Assembly (NCBI GenBank): GCA_014549065.1
Contig: JACDOX010000018.1
Location: forward strand, 6,113,119 to 6,177,118
Source: Cardinalis cardinalis
Taxonomy: Eukaryota; Chordata; Aves; Passeriformes; Cardinalidae
Length of the DNA: 64,000 nt
Reading direction: 5' to 3'
In this document: in pieces, positions 38,298 through 49,100 of the stretch
How positions within the stretch are numbered: position 1 is the stretch's first letter
How the letters are laid out: the number at the start of each line of letters is the position of its first letter
Notes under the pieces: generated by a model
Databases searched by the model: none
Told to the model about the DNA's origin: nothing
Seen by the model: the letters and a program-made list of their open reading frames with translations, nothing else
Position numbers and translations under genes: made by a program

Positions 38298-39784
38298 CTG
38301 AAGACAGGGCTTATGAGGGCACCCAATGCCTCAAGAGGAAAACAAAATCCTATCAGCTGGTGTTAGGAAGATCATGATTTTATGAATGTACACAAAAAAT
38401 AGAACATGCCTAAAAGAGGGGAAAAACTGTCCCCAAAATCTCTAAGGATGAGAAATTCGAACTCAATACAATATGAGCAGGTTTTTTGAGGAATTTATAA
38501 AGTTTCTTTTAAAGGAATTTGTAAAATCTTCAATAAAAAGAATACAGATCTTACATCTCATATGTAAAACATTTAAGGCATGGATTTCAATAATAGGTAT
38601 AAGGATGTGACCAGCTATAAAAAATAAATTGCAAACATGATACAAACTTCCTTGTGTCTGGAGATACCACACANCTTTTGTCACTAAGTTCATCATGCAA
38701 CAGTCACAATTAAATACATGCCTTCCTTACATGAAAGGTGAAAATATTGTTCTAAGTGTTCTTTGAGAAAAGAAGGAAAAAATGAGCAAGGGAGAGAACG
38801 TCAATTTGCAAGGAGAAAAGAAATCATCATTATTGCCTTAGGTTTCAGCTACCCACCTGTTCCAACAAGAGGTTAGGAATGACTCAGTTTATCAAACCCA
38901 AGATACATCTAGACAAGTGCCCTCTTTCNAACAGTAACCTGTAGCAGACACTTAAGGAAAAGGCATGACAGCAATCAGTCTAGGAGTGATTTTCTCCAAC
39001 ACACCCTCCCAGAAGCAGGAAGTTTCAGAGATTTCCTGAATCCAAGGTCGCACATAGCCTCCCAATGATCATGGCCTGCACTACTTCACCTAATTGCACT
39101 TTCAGTTCATTCAAGAGCTTGACCGCCAAAGAGTCCTGGGACAGCAGGCTCTGTGATTTAATGACACACCTAATTATGTTTAAAAGGTTGTTCTTCAGTA
39201 GCTTGTTTGTTTTTGTATTTTTTATTTTATTAGATATTCTCCACTTTGTGTACAATAATAGAGGGAATGACCCCTTTTCCTTCACTTCCTACACCATCCA
39301 TAACTGTATGATCACACCTCAGTCATCTGTTTGGAAGCAGAAGGATGTTTGTTCTGTGCCCCACCTTGTACAAAGCCATCCTCTACTCCTAACCATCACT
39401 CTTTAGTTTTTTCCAGTTCAACCAGACTTCTTCTGAGTATGCACAACAGGATGATCCAATGGTTTCTATAAAGGAAGAGGGACGCTTTCTGTCCTGTTTT
39501 CATCTTCTTTCCTGCTCAGTAATATAATTTTATTTGCCTTTATGACTGGAACGAAATATCGATGATGTTGTACATTGAGCTTTCAACAGTAAATCACAAT
39601 ATTTATTTAACTCTTTGACTAGCAGTTAATTTAGGTCCTATTCTTGTAAATACATAGGTGTGGACGTTTTTTCTCATATTCTGTATTTGCATTTAGTAAC
39701 ACTCTGTATTTATCCATCCCTTCATAGTACAGTCATCCACTATTGTGAGATTATTTCCTACTCTTCATAGTAGTTAAGATTTCA

Positions 39785-40080
39785 CAAGGCATCTCTGGAC
39801 ACCTCCCAGTCCCACCCTCTGGTACAATTGGTGGCCCAGGACCATGTCCAGTCAGATCTCAGATGTTTTGAGGGATGGACACTCCTCAACCTCTCTCAGC
39901 AGCCTGTGCCAGTGTTTGAACACCCACAATGTAAAAAAAAGGAAAAAAAAAAGAGTGGTTTTTTTCCCATTAGGTACTTATACACTGGAAAAGATCCTCC
40001 TAAACCTTCTATCCTTCTCAGGCTGAATCTCTCAGCCTCTCCTTACATGTCAGAAACTCAAATCCTTTAATTATCAATAG
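39785..40080 (-). mobile_element. CR1 LINE fragment, reverse orientation, diverged
   Basis: Landmarks in order are ggcccaggaccatgtccagtc, ggatggacactcctcaacc, cctgtgccagtgtttgaac, then ttaggtacttatacactgg, aagatcctcctaaaccttct and aggctgaatctctcagcctc. An internal A-rich run (about 39935-39965) replaces part of the consensus. Confidence 0.85.
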
Positions 40081-40829
40081 TCAAACAATTTTGAATATCC
40101 TAAACACATTTAAACAGAATGCATCATCTCACTCTTCACCCTGTATTCTGTACAGATCTTTGATAAATGTACTGAACATCTGTCTGTGGGACCACAAGCA
40201 TCTTTGCTCCAACTCAAAGCTGAAAAATTACTTCTCAATATTATTTTCTGCCTGCTAATCTATTACTAAACTACAAGAAATCTTTCTCTTATCTCAAGAC
40301 AAGCCAACCACTTTAAATCTTTTGGCATGAATCTTAACAAAAGCTTTTGAAAACCAGGATTAAATTAATTCACACAGTTGTTGAATATTTCAAAGCATAA
40401 ACATTAATGCTTAATGAATAAATTAAACAAGCACCTAGAAAAACTGCACTAACTCTTCCAAAGTTCCAATAACACATATTTAATTCTACATTTTTTTAAA
40501 TGCCTGACTTATTTTTCAATATAAAAAACTCACTTACTGGCCTATGCACAACATTTTCCCAAAACTGCCCAGCACTGTATTTGTCACCTTATGCTTCTTC
40601 TTTACCAAAGATGATTTAAGGTTTTATGCAGCAGATACTAGTCCAGAAATACTTTTACACTTCTGATGAATTTTGGTTTTAATCACAATGGCCTGTTTTA
40701 GATTGCTTAATTTCTTTTTGATGTCTAATACTGTGTTTATACTGAGTTTATAACAATCTCCATACTATTTTAAGCTCTGTATCATTTTAGCTGCTCATTT
40801 TATGTATTTCAGAGACAGTGAACAGATTG

Positions 40830-41325
40830 AAGACTTCAAGCCCATTTGGTTGCTCCTCATAAGGTTGCTTTTCCATCCCCCTGATAAAACTTGTTTTCCT
40901 CTAAACCCTTTAAGACCATTTTGAAATAGGCAGACCAGAACACAACATAGTATTCACAGTTCTGGCCCATGAAGGATTCATACTGTTGAATGAACTCATA
41001 TTGTCTGTTTAGTTTGTTCATTTTCTAACCATTTCTAATATTTGTTTTGATTTTTGCACCCTATGGAGAACCACTGAATTTCAAAGAATGATCTATTTTG
41101 ACTCTGAGATCTACTTCCAAAGTGATGATGGTCGACACAGAACCCCTCACATCTTCTTTTGGCATTAAAATTTTTCCCTATACTGATCTACATTGAGCTG
41201 TACGTGCCTTTTAACACTCAGCTTCTTAAGGTCTTCCTGCAATTCTTCACACATCCCTGGTCTTTATCACCCTGAACAGTTTGATACAATTTGAAGCACT
41301 TGTCACTTCACTATGTGCTCTTCCT
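40830..41325 (-). mobile_element. Ancient CR1/L3-like LINE remnant, reverse orientation
   Basis: The stretch keeps the order of a very old amniote CR1-type element: ttgctcctcataaggttg, cagaccagaacacaacatagtattc, ttgatttttgcaccctatgg, a tactgatctacattgagctg segment, then cttaaggtcttcctgcaattc and ttgatacaatttgaagcacttgt. Its strong divergence suggests an insertion far older than the other CR1 copies here. It may continue the element at 39785-40080. Confidence 0.7.
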
Positions 41326-42025
41326 ATAAAATTATTTGTTGAAAGCACCATATGTTAAAACAAGCACAGACGTGACAGTCTTCCAACAGAAGTTAGGGAC
41401 TAAAGTGTTTGACAAGATTCAGACATATTTGGAAGACTGTGTGTGGCTGTGTGCACATGTACGGTGCATAATTAACAGTAAACAGAGATTTTCATAATCC
41501 TGATTACAGTGCAGTGATATGATAAAACCTGAACTGAATTACAATTATAAAGGAATCTGCAGGCTCATAAAGAAAAATGAAATCATCACTCACTTTTTAA
41601 AATTTTGACACTTCCTGATTAACTCTAAAACTCATTCAGGTCTAAAAAAACCTGGCTGAAATTAGGAAGATAAATACTTAAAAAAAAAAAATTTAAAAAA
41701 CCCCAAGCATCTCATAGATCTATGTATATTAAAAAGACTATTCAAGTAACCCATAGAAATTTTCAGTAATTGAAATTAAATCAAACTGTCTTTGAAAATG
41801 AACTATTGCACCATCTTGATAGGATTTAATTATCCCTCGAAAGACACTTTATAGTATTATACAATATAAGAATTGTCTGATTCATGGTGCAGAGAATCCA
41901 GCTTGAAAATTGGAAACTAATGGGAAGGAAAGAGGTGACAGAAATATCTCTTGCTTAGTGTCCTGCAGAGCTTACCGAGGTCGCACAGAAGTGCTGAATC
42001 TGGTGATGGAAGTACATTTATTTAT

Positions 42026-42065
42026 GCCAAAATTGCAGGGCTCAAGCCAAAATTGCATAGCTCAA
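42026..42065. repeat. 20-bp tandem duplication
   Basis: gccaaaattgcagggctcaa is followed directly by gccaaaattgcatagctcaa, two mismatches. Confidence 0.93.
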
Positions 42066-42516
42066 ATAAGTCACCTGAATATATATGCATATGTATAAGC
42101 ATAATGAGATTGCTCCCTTCAAAGTGTGAGCCTGTCTTAGAAACCTGTGACACTGATACACTCAGACATTAAAGATTGATTATACTGCCCTGAACCTGGT
42201 GTTTTATACCAAGCATAAGTGTAACATTGTAAAGGTGCAAACCTTTTGATTTTCATTCATTGTTTTCAGATAGAATTATCAAAACTTCTGCTTTAGATAT
42301 TATCACACATTATCTCAGCCTTCTTTTATTAATTTACTGAGGGGAAAAAAAAAGAAAAAATCAAATTGAGGCATTCCTTTTTTGAGTCAACAATTTTAAC
42401 ATGCACACACAGAATCCTCAAAAAATTAAACAGCTGTGAACAAGGATGGAAGGAATATGAATAGTTTATGCTTTTTGATCACTCTAAATTGAGACTCACA
42501 AAACTGTGGCAAACAC

Positions 42517-42699
42517 CTTGAACCAGAGCTGAACGTACTGGGTTTTATATCCTGGGCTGAGGGAGCCCATAGAAATGTCCAGGATATCCTGATTTCCAAT
42601 GTCCTCATTGTGAAGAGCATATTTATTTGTAAGTGCATACAAAACATTATCTTCAATGTCAGCCACTGCTGAATACAGTGTGTAATTTACTTTCTTTCT
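42517..42699 (-). other. Exon-like open frame A, unidentified
   Basis: The segment is preceded by a pyrimidine-rich acceptor (tttcattttcag|) and can end at a weak donor (TTCAAG|gtgttt). That gives 183 bp, exactly 61 codons, phase 0 at both ends. It reads RKKVNYTLYSAVADIEDN at the start and DILDISMGSLSPGYKTQY near the end, and looks protein-like (acidic and aromatic residues spaced as in a beta-rich extracellular or ciliary domain). If the donor is not used, the frame ends seven codons later at TGA. I do not recognise the family. It lies inside DHRSX intron 2 on the same strand. It may be an exon of another gene, a decayed exon or a chance frame. Confidence 0.3.
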
Positions 42700-44239
42700 C
42701 TGAAAATGAAATTGCAAGTTTATTTATCGACTAGTAAATTGCATAGGAGGGAGCAGGAGCTCCCTGTATGGCTGGATTGTGAAGATTCACCACAGCCATC
42801 CGTCTTCCCTACCAGGGGTTTGGTGTTTGCCATGAGATTTTCCTGAAGTAAAAGCCCTGCTTACTGCGAGTGCAGCTACTGAGAAAAGCAGCCTGGAAGA
42901 AAGCCTCAATGATATCTATCAAACAAATATACAAATATACAGAAAATTACTTTCATCACTGTAGCATTCATCCAAACCTCTTTCACAGGGAGAAACTGAG
43001 GGCAGGGTGAGCAGCACCTGCAGAGGGAAACCATCAGTGGGGGATGGAGTCTTGTACACCAGTGCTGGGACTGGAAAGGAAGGAGGTTTAAAAGAACTAT
43101 GAAACCACTTGCTGTAAAGGCTCTGAGTGAAGATACTGCCTTTTCATACAGTGCCTACTCACGCTCCACAAGGTAACATGCTTTCTACTTATTTGCTTTC
43201 CTCATTCCATTGGTGGATTGGGTTTAAAAGTAGGTTGTTTCAAATATTTACTCCTCTAAAATGTCAAACTGAATCAAAATCACATCCATCACAAATGGTG
43301 AATCATTTTTCACATCAGACATTCAGTCTTGACTCATTTGCCTGCTGCAGGGATATCATCCTTTCTTGCTACAGTTCCTATAATGGGAAACAAGCATTCA
43401 GTGATTGAGCATGATTGACTGCAAGCTACATATAAGTCTCTCTTGCAAGCCCAAATTCACTTAACATCCACACCTTTTTCACAGAAGTTCATGTCAATAT
43501 ACAAACATAGGGTGAAAACAATCCTAGAAGAGAAAGCTTGAGCACACTTGCCCTCTTATTTGAGCCTTGTGTGGCCTGAAGCAGAATGTGCTAATACATG
43601 TCAATGTGCCAGCAGATATTTCAAACATACTCTGGACACTTGGGCCCAACAGTTATGAGCAACAGTTATGGAAGNTCATTGCATTTAATGTGCCTTTGAG
43701 ACTGTTATGGTCTTGCAGCTGGAATAGTGCCTGGGACTATCCATTCTTCTGACAGGGTTGCTTTGGTCTGAAGAGTTTCACAGGCAAAGAAGATGGCTGT
43801 GACTCATAGGGCTCAGTGTTTAGGTCAGAGTTTGCTCGGAAGAAATGAATCAGCTGGAGGACTTACTCATCAAATGCTTCCTATAATTAATTTCATTAAT
43901 TCACATTTGTAGGGATTCGTATTGATACAATCGGGGAGTCAATGGAAGTGCGTGTGTTTTTAGGCACCAAAAGAAGGAGCAAAGTGTTAAAAGAATGCCC
44001 TTTATTGACAAACAAAATACATGTTTAGAGGACACTGTTCCTGTGCTGTGCATGTCAAGGCCACAGCACAGAAGACTGGCAGCAGATGACCATGCACTCT
44101 GCCATCAGGAGGATAACATCTCCAGGTTACAGCTTATTACCCATATCATTATTTTTCCTGTTAGCCCAGCCTAAAAATAGGCAATAGACAGAGCCTAGGT
44201 ATTGCAGACCAGGAAAAATGAACTGAGAGCTGCTGAGCA

Positions 44240-44400
44240 ATATAAAAGATCACTGAATAGGAGTGGTTGGAAGGGATCTCTGTCCAATCCCCCTGCTAAC
44301 GCAGTTTCACCCAGAACAAGTAACACAGGGCACATCCAGATGAATTGTTAATACCTCCAGAGAAGGAGACTGCACAACGTCTGTGGCAGATCCGACCATA
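44240..44400 (-). mobile_element. CR1 LINE fragment, reverse orientation
   Basis: Landmarks gtggttggaagggatctctg, caatccccctgctaacgcag, gggcacatccagatgaattg and cctccagagaaggagactgc match the part of CR1 just upstream of its 3' terminus, read in reverse. Confidence 0.8.
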
Positions 44401-46041
44401 AAATAGCCTGTCACTTCTGATCAAGGAGAACCACAGGGACGGGCTAAGGACTGTCAGCTGGCATGACCTTTTCCCATACTCAGGTGATGCTCACAAGATC
44501 ACACGAGCTCACACATCTTGGTGCTTATGAGACATGGGTGTGAGGGTGAGTGAATGTGATTTATGACAGAGTGACTGTGAGTTGAAAAAAATTCAGCTTA
44601 TTTAGAGATTCTGCACCTAAATCTCACCTTCCCATTCCCAAAACTCTCACGCTGAATTTTGTTACATGGAATACCCTAAACTTTAAGTGATACAAAATAA
44701 ATCTTGAAAAAAAAAGAATGTTCTGTGCTTTTCTGACCCTACACAAAGAGAAGAAAATTACCCTTTTTCTTTCCCAGAGTACATTTGCAGTCCACCTTAA
44801 AGATGAGAAGTAATTTCAGTGAAATACTAATGCTGACATCATTAGCTACATCTAGCAACATTGAGTAACATCTGGCATTTAGCTACATAAAGAAGCATCT
44901 ACTCGCACTTTGCAGACACTTGGGTTTGACGCACTTATTAAAACATGTATGAGTAAGTGGTGTTCCACATTACACCTGTATGATTCCAGGACAATTCCAT
45001 TAATGTTACTGACTGCACTACACTGAAAATACATGGCTACTGTGCTCTCATCCATTGTTTGGAGTGGGTCTGATATGTATACAGAACCTCAGAGAGAGCA
45101 AATTCTGTATAAAAGTTGAACAAAATGGCATTACCAGCTTGATGGTGTACAATGAAACAGCAATCTTCAGTGACTCTCTGGAATAAAAGTTACAGTGGTT
45201 TAGGTAAAAATCTAGTTAAAAAAATATGAAGTGAGAAAATGTAGCATTTTAAACATATAAGTATTCATTATACTACATTCTGATTTAGTAGACCTATTAG
45301 TGTATAAATATATATTTATAGTAGAGGAAGCTTTAAAAAATACCAAGTCTCCTAAATAGTGTCTGCAGTAGAAAGAAGTGGTGCACACAGGACAGTTTTT
45401 GAGTTCATAGAGAAATTCACCTAACTTCAAATATCCCACTCTAATACAGTCACCTTATCAACTCTCTATTATCAATGGAGAGGAACAGGCACCTCCAGTG
45501 GGTGAACTGCCCAATCCGTCTCTGACACGACTGAATCTCCAGGTATTTATTTTCTTGTCACTCCCTACAGAGGCCTCTCACAGTGACAAACTGAGAAGTA
45601 AATGCGCAATTTTTACATGGATGAAGTTATAAGGGCTTCCTCTGTCCTTATAACACAGATCATCCCTCACTAAACACTGTAATACTCCAACTCTTTAATT
45701 TGTTTTCCTCTTAATGAACACGTATACCCCAATACTGATGCATGACCCATCCTCAGCAACAAGGAACTAAAATATTTTTGTAATACTCATCTTTTAAACT
45801 TTTTTTTATTTTTTACTTCTTATCTAAGGTAGTACAACTCTTCCAAGCCCAACAGAAAAAAAAACCCATCCACTATTTTTTTAAGATCTTGGAAAGCAAA
45901 ACATAAATAAGTCTTTATTTTGCTAAATACTGGCAAAATACTCTTCTACATTCCCCTGACGCCAGAAAGAAAATACATGTTAAAGGGAAAAAAAAAAGAC
46001 TCTATAAAACAAAAAGTATATTAAGAAAATAATGACTTTAC

Positions 46042-46149
46042 CTATTATCACATGCATGCCAAGTCTTGCCAAATGCTTCACAGTTTGGTAACCAATTCCT
46101 TTAGTGCCTCCAGTCACTATAGCAACCTTTCCATTTTGTGTAGGGAAAA
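46042..46149 (-). CDS. DHRSX: DHRSX internal exon (exon 2), cofactor-binding N-terminus of the SDR domain
   Basis: The 108-bp exon has an acceptor ending in tatag at 46150 and a clear donor (AATAG|gtaaag). Its translation contains NGKVAIVTGG, then TKGIGYQT, then KHLARLGMHVII. This is the start of a short-chain dehydrogenase/reductase Rossmann fold: beta-1, the TGxxxGxG glycine motif (here TGGTKGIG), helix alpha-1 and beta-2. The HLARLGMHVIIAG stretch is characteristic of DHRSX, which is known to act in the polyprenol/dolichol pathway needed for N-glycosylation. The exon begins in phase 1 (one base comes from the preceding exon) and ends with the first base of an Ala codon. The next exon supplies the other two bases, so the reading continues into AGNSES. 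The lysine before GIG is a basic residue in the glycine motif, often linked to NADP(H) preference in SDRs; from memory, human DHRSX has Asp there. A reading frame through the exon into the intron is open for 64 residues, but the part after VII is intronic. Confidence 0.93.
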
Positions 46150-49100
46150 CTATATGAGAAAAAAGAAATAACACAAGGTTAGTTCACAATAGTAACATAA
46201 TTAAGAAGTTAAGATGTATTTCAAAGAGTATACACTTAACAGACCACTCAAGCCAGGCCAGTAAACAATCTCAGGAACAAACTCGATATGGAAATAAAAA
46301 CTTTGGAACATCCACCATGATTTACTATTTGCACTATAATTTTCCAGTGTTAACAGTTCACAAAAGACTGAGGTTGACGACATGAAAAACAAACAACCAC
46401 TTCAGAAATTTTCTCATTTCTATTTGCATGCATTTCATCATCCTGCAGTCATCTGACCTTTACAATTTCTACCATAATTCTGTTACTGAGCGAGGTGGCG
46501 GCAGTTACGTCAGCCCAGGGGTGGCTTACTCAACGTGTACAGGGAAAAAATTCAATTGGCAGCATGATACCCTGGAAATTTCTTGAATGACAAAAGACCA
46601 GCCTCTGTCAGTAACATGGAGGAAAGACCTCAGTCAAAGGTGAGCCATCAAAAGTGCACCAGCTGACCCAATTTCCCTGTATAACTGAGCACTTTCCCTT
46701 CTGAAATCACGAGGCCCTGAGCCCCAAAGAATGGAGGAAGCAATTTTCTTGCATGAAAGCCCCCATTTGCTTTTCCCACGTACGCCAGCCCTGTCCCAGA
46801 GAAGCCAGCATCCCCAACACCCACTGTCAGCCTCCACTCCAAGTGCTCCTTGACCCACACACAGCCTGGCAGGCAGGGAATGCTCCCAAACTCCCTCTGC
46901 TAGAGGGGTGGCTTAGACACCTCCTGTGTCTCCTGCCTCCCCAGGAGCCCTTAGCCTGCCAAGTGAGCCAAGCAGCATNGGGGAGGGCCCTTGCAGAGCA
47001 GCTGCCACCCCAGCTACGAGCTCTCACACTGGGTGCAGGTTGCACAGCACATCCCCCCACCATGGAGGGAGTCCTGCAGCCAAAGCAGAGCAAAGGCATA
47101 ATCATTAAACTGCTTGGGAAAGGCAAGAATTAGGTCTAATATCAACTACATTTTTTTTTTGGAGTGGAGAATGTTTCATGCGAAGCACCATGTGGTCCTT
47201 GGGTGACCAAGGTGAATTTCTAATTTGCTTTGNAGTCAAAGCTGTGAGGTATTTGCACAGGAAAAATAGTATTGAATACTTCATTATGCTGTGATGCAGG
47301 GTCTGTAGGCAACACTATAGATAAAAAATGTTAAAAATATGCCAAGTTTCATCTATCAAAGGACTTTCTATTTTGATTTTCAGGTTTTTAGGGGATTGCT
47401 TTGTTGTACAGCACCAACTCATATTTTAAATAGTTATGAAACACAGGACTAGCACTGATACAAGCTTCTTTCTTCACAGCAACTTCAAAAAGTATCCACA
47501 TTTCACCTTTTCTGAAACACATAGTTCTTTCCATCATGACTCAACATGAATTTCTCTTCTCTTCAGGTAACAACTCAGTTCTTCCCATCCATGAAGAACA
47601 CAAATTGCTTGCATTTCTTTGAAGGTCAACTCCAGTTACAGTGATATGTATGCACATAGGTGTCCTGACATATATAACTCAAGCTAAATAAGATTTCCCC
47701 AGGAGCCTTCTTAAGGGGTTTCAATTTAGCTATAAGCAGCCCTGCAATTTCCACCAAAAATACTTCTAATCATAAATTCTAAACAAAATGCCTACAGGTC
47801 CAAATCTAGTAAAGAGAAAATGCACTCTTTTGTGCCTGAGTACTATAGTGTTTGCAGGGAACCATGACAAGGGGAGAGAAATGATGCATCTGACTCCATC
47901 TTATCAGAAGGCTAATTAAGTACTTTATTATATTATTCTATGTTATATAACACTATGTTACATTACATCTAAACTGAATCTGAGTGTGCACTCACTCTGC
48001 ACACCCTGAACTGAATCTCGTGACTGTCCCCCAACAGTCCCAACACACACACACACGCCTGGCCCTGGTAGGCCAAGGAAACAAAACACCATCACTTTGG
48101 GTAAACAATCTCCATATTGCATTCCACTTTTGCACAAACACAGGCACAGCAAATAAGATAAGAACTGTGTTTTCTTTCTCTGATGTTCAGAGAANGTGAA
48201 ACCCAGAAATACTCTCGGGAAGAATTGTGCCTTGCTTTTCTCTGTGAGGAGAAATGTGGGGCTACAGAGCACCTTCTCTTCCTCTTCTTCTGCCTCTCTA
48301 TGCCTCCCTTGCTTCCTGGCCACTCACCATGTTGCTACCTGACATNTGGATTTCACATGCTGCATACAGGTGCTGTCACTCATTTCCATTACTGCACCAC
48401 CTATTGAATAAGAAGTGACATTTTAATGTGAAATTCCCTTAGAAGAAAATTAATGAAAGAAAAGGAGAAAAAGAAGTCAGGACTGGGGAAGGGGCACTGA
48501 CATGAAGTGAAAATGCAGTCAGAAGAGGAAAGCAATAACAGGTATCATTGTGATAAAGTGGTTCTTAGCAGAGGACCCGATTTAGCAGATGAAAGATGTC
48601 CAGTCCTATCCTGTCCATGGTGACTGCAAAGAAAAGGACAATTTTTTGGTCCTAGTGGCCACTTAAAGACTCCACTGTAAATATGCATTCTGTGCAATCC
48701 TGTATTACAGAGAAGTTTAAAACAGACCTGATTGTAGCAGCTAGCCCCAAGGACCTAAGAAAGCAGACAGGGAGGGAGAAATGAGGGCTGCAGACACACA
48801 GATAAGTGGTCATTATCTGTTTTATTTCCTTCCACACAACATGGTTTTGTATAGACACAACACTGCATGGCACAACTCAGTCTATCCACCCACTTCAGTC
48901 AAAATGGGAAATGCAAACAGAAAAGCTGAAATACATGGGGGAGGCAAGTGGGGCAGGAAGAAAAGAAAGTCCTCAATTATTGTTATTAATTTTTAAAATA
49001 TGTACAGTTTCCATCAAGTCAGATGTCTTAGTGTAAAATGAATCCCCATTTAAATGAGACATAGTTAGCATTTATTTCAACAAAAGTGGTCAAGATCAAA

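Larger units (their letters stand above)
33857..46041 (-). other. DHRSX: DHRSX intron 2
   Basis: This 12.2-kb interval separates the two recognised DHRSX exons and is bounded by their donor and acceptor. It contains a GGAA microsatellite, several reverse-oriented CR1 fragments, a GC-rich block near 37.7-38.0 kb and three of the four exon-like minus-strand open frames listed separately. The remainder (for example 36020-37680, 38300-39780, 41330-42490, 42705-44230 and 44400-46040) is AT-rich DNA in which I see no other gene, RNA or named repeat. Confidence 0.85.

Noticed and set aside
39025..39285. Minus-strand frame containing SQDSLAVKLLNELKVQLGEV
   Set aside because: It looks somewhat protein-like but has no clear splice borders and no family I can name; possibly an old repeat.
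45212..45439. Minus-strand frame beginning GYLKLGEFLYELKNC
   Set aside because: The first 15 residues look protein-like but the rest is AT-driven and lacks a donor; I could not support an exon.
46630..47070. GC-rich block as a DHRSX promoter CpG island
   Set aside because: CpG dinucleotides are scarce and no first exon with a start codon and phase 1 donor is visible.
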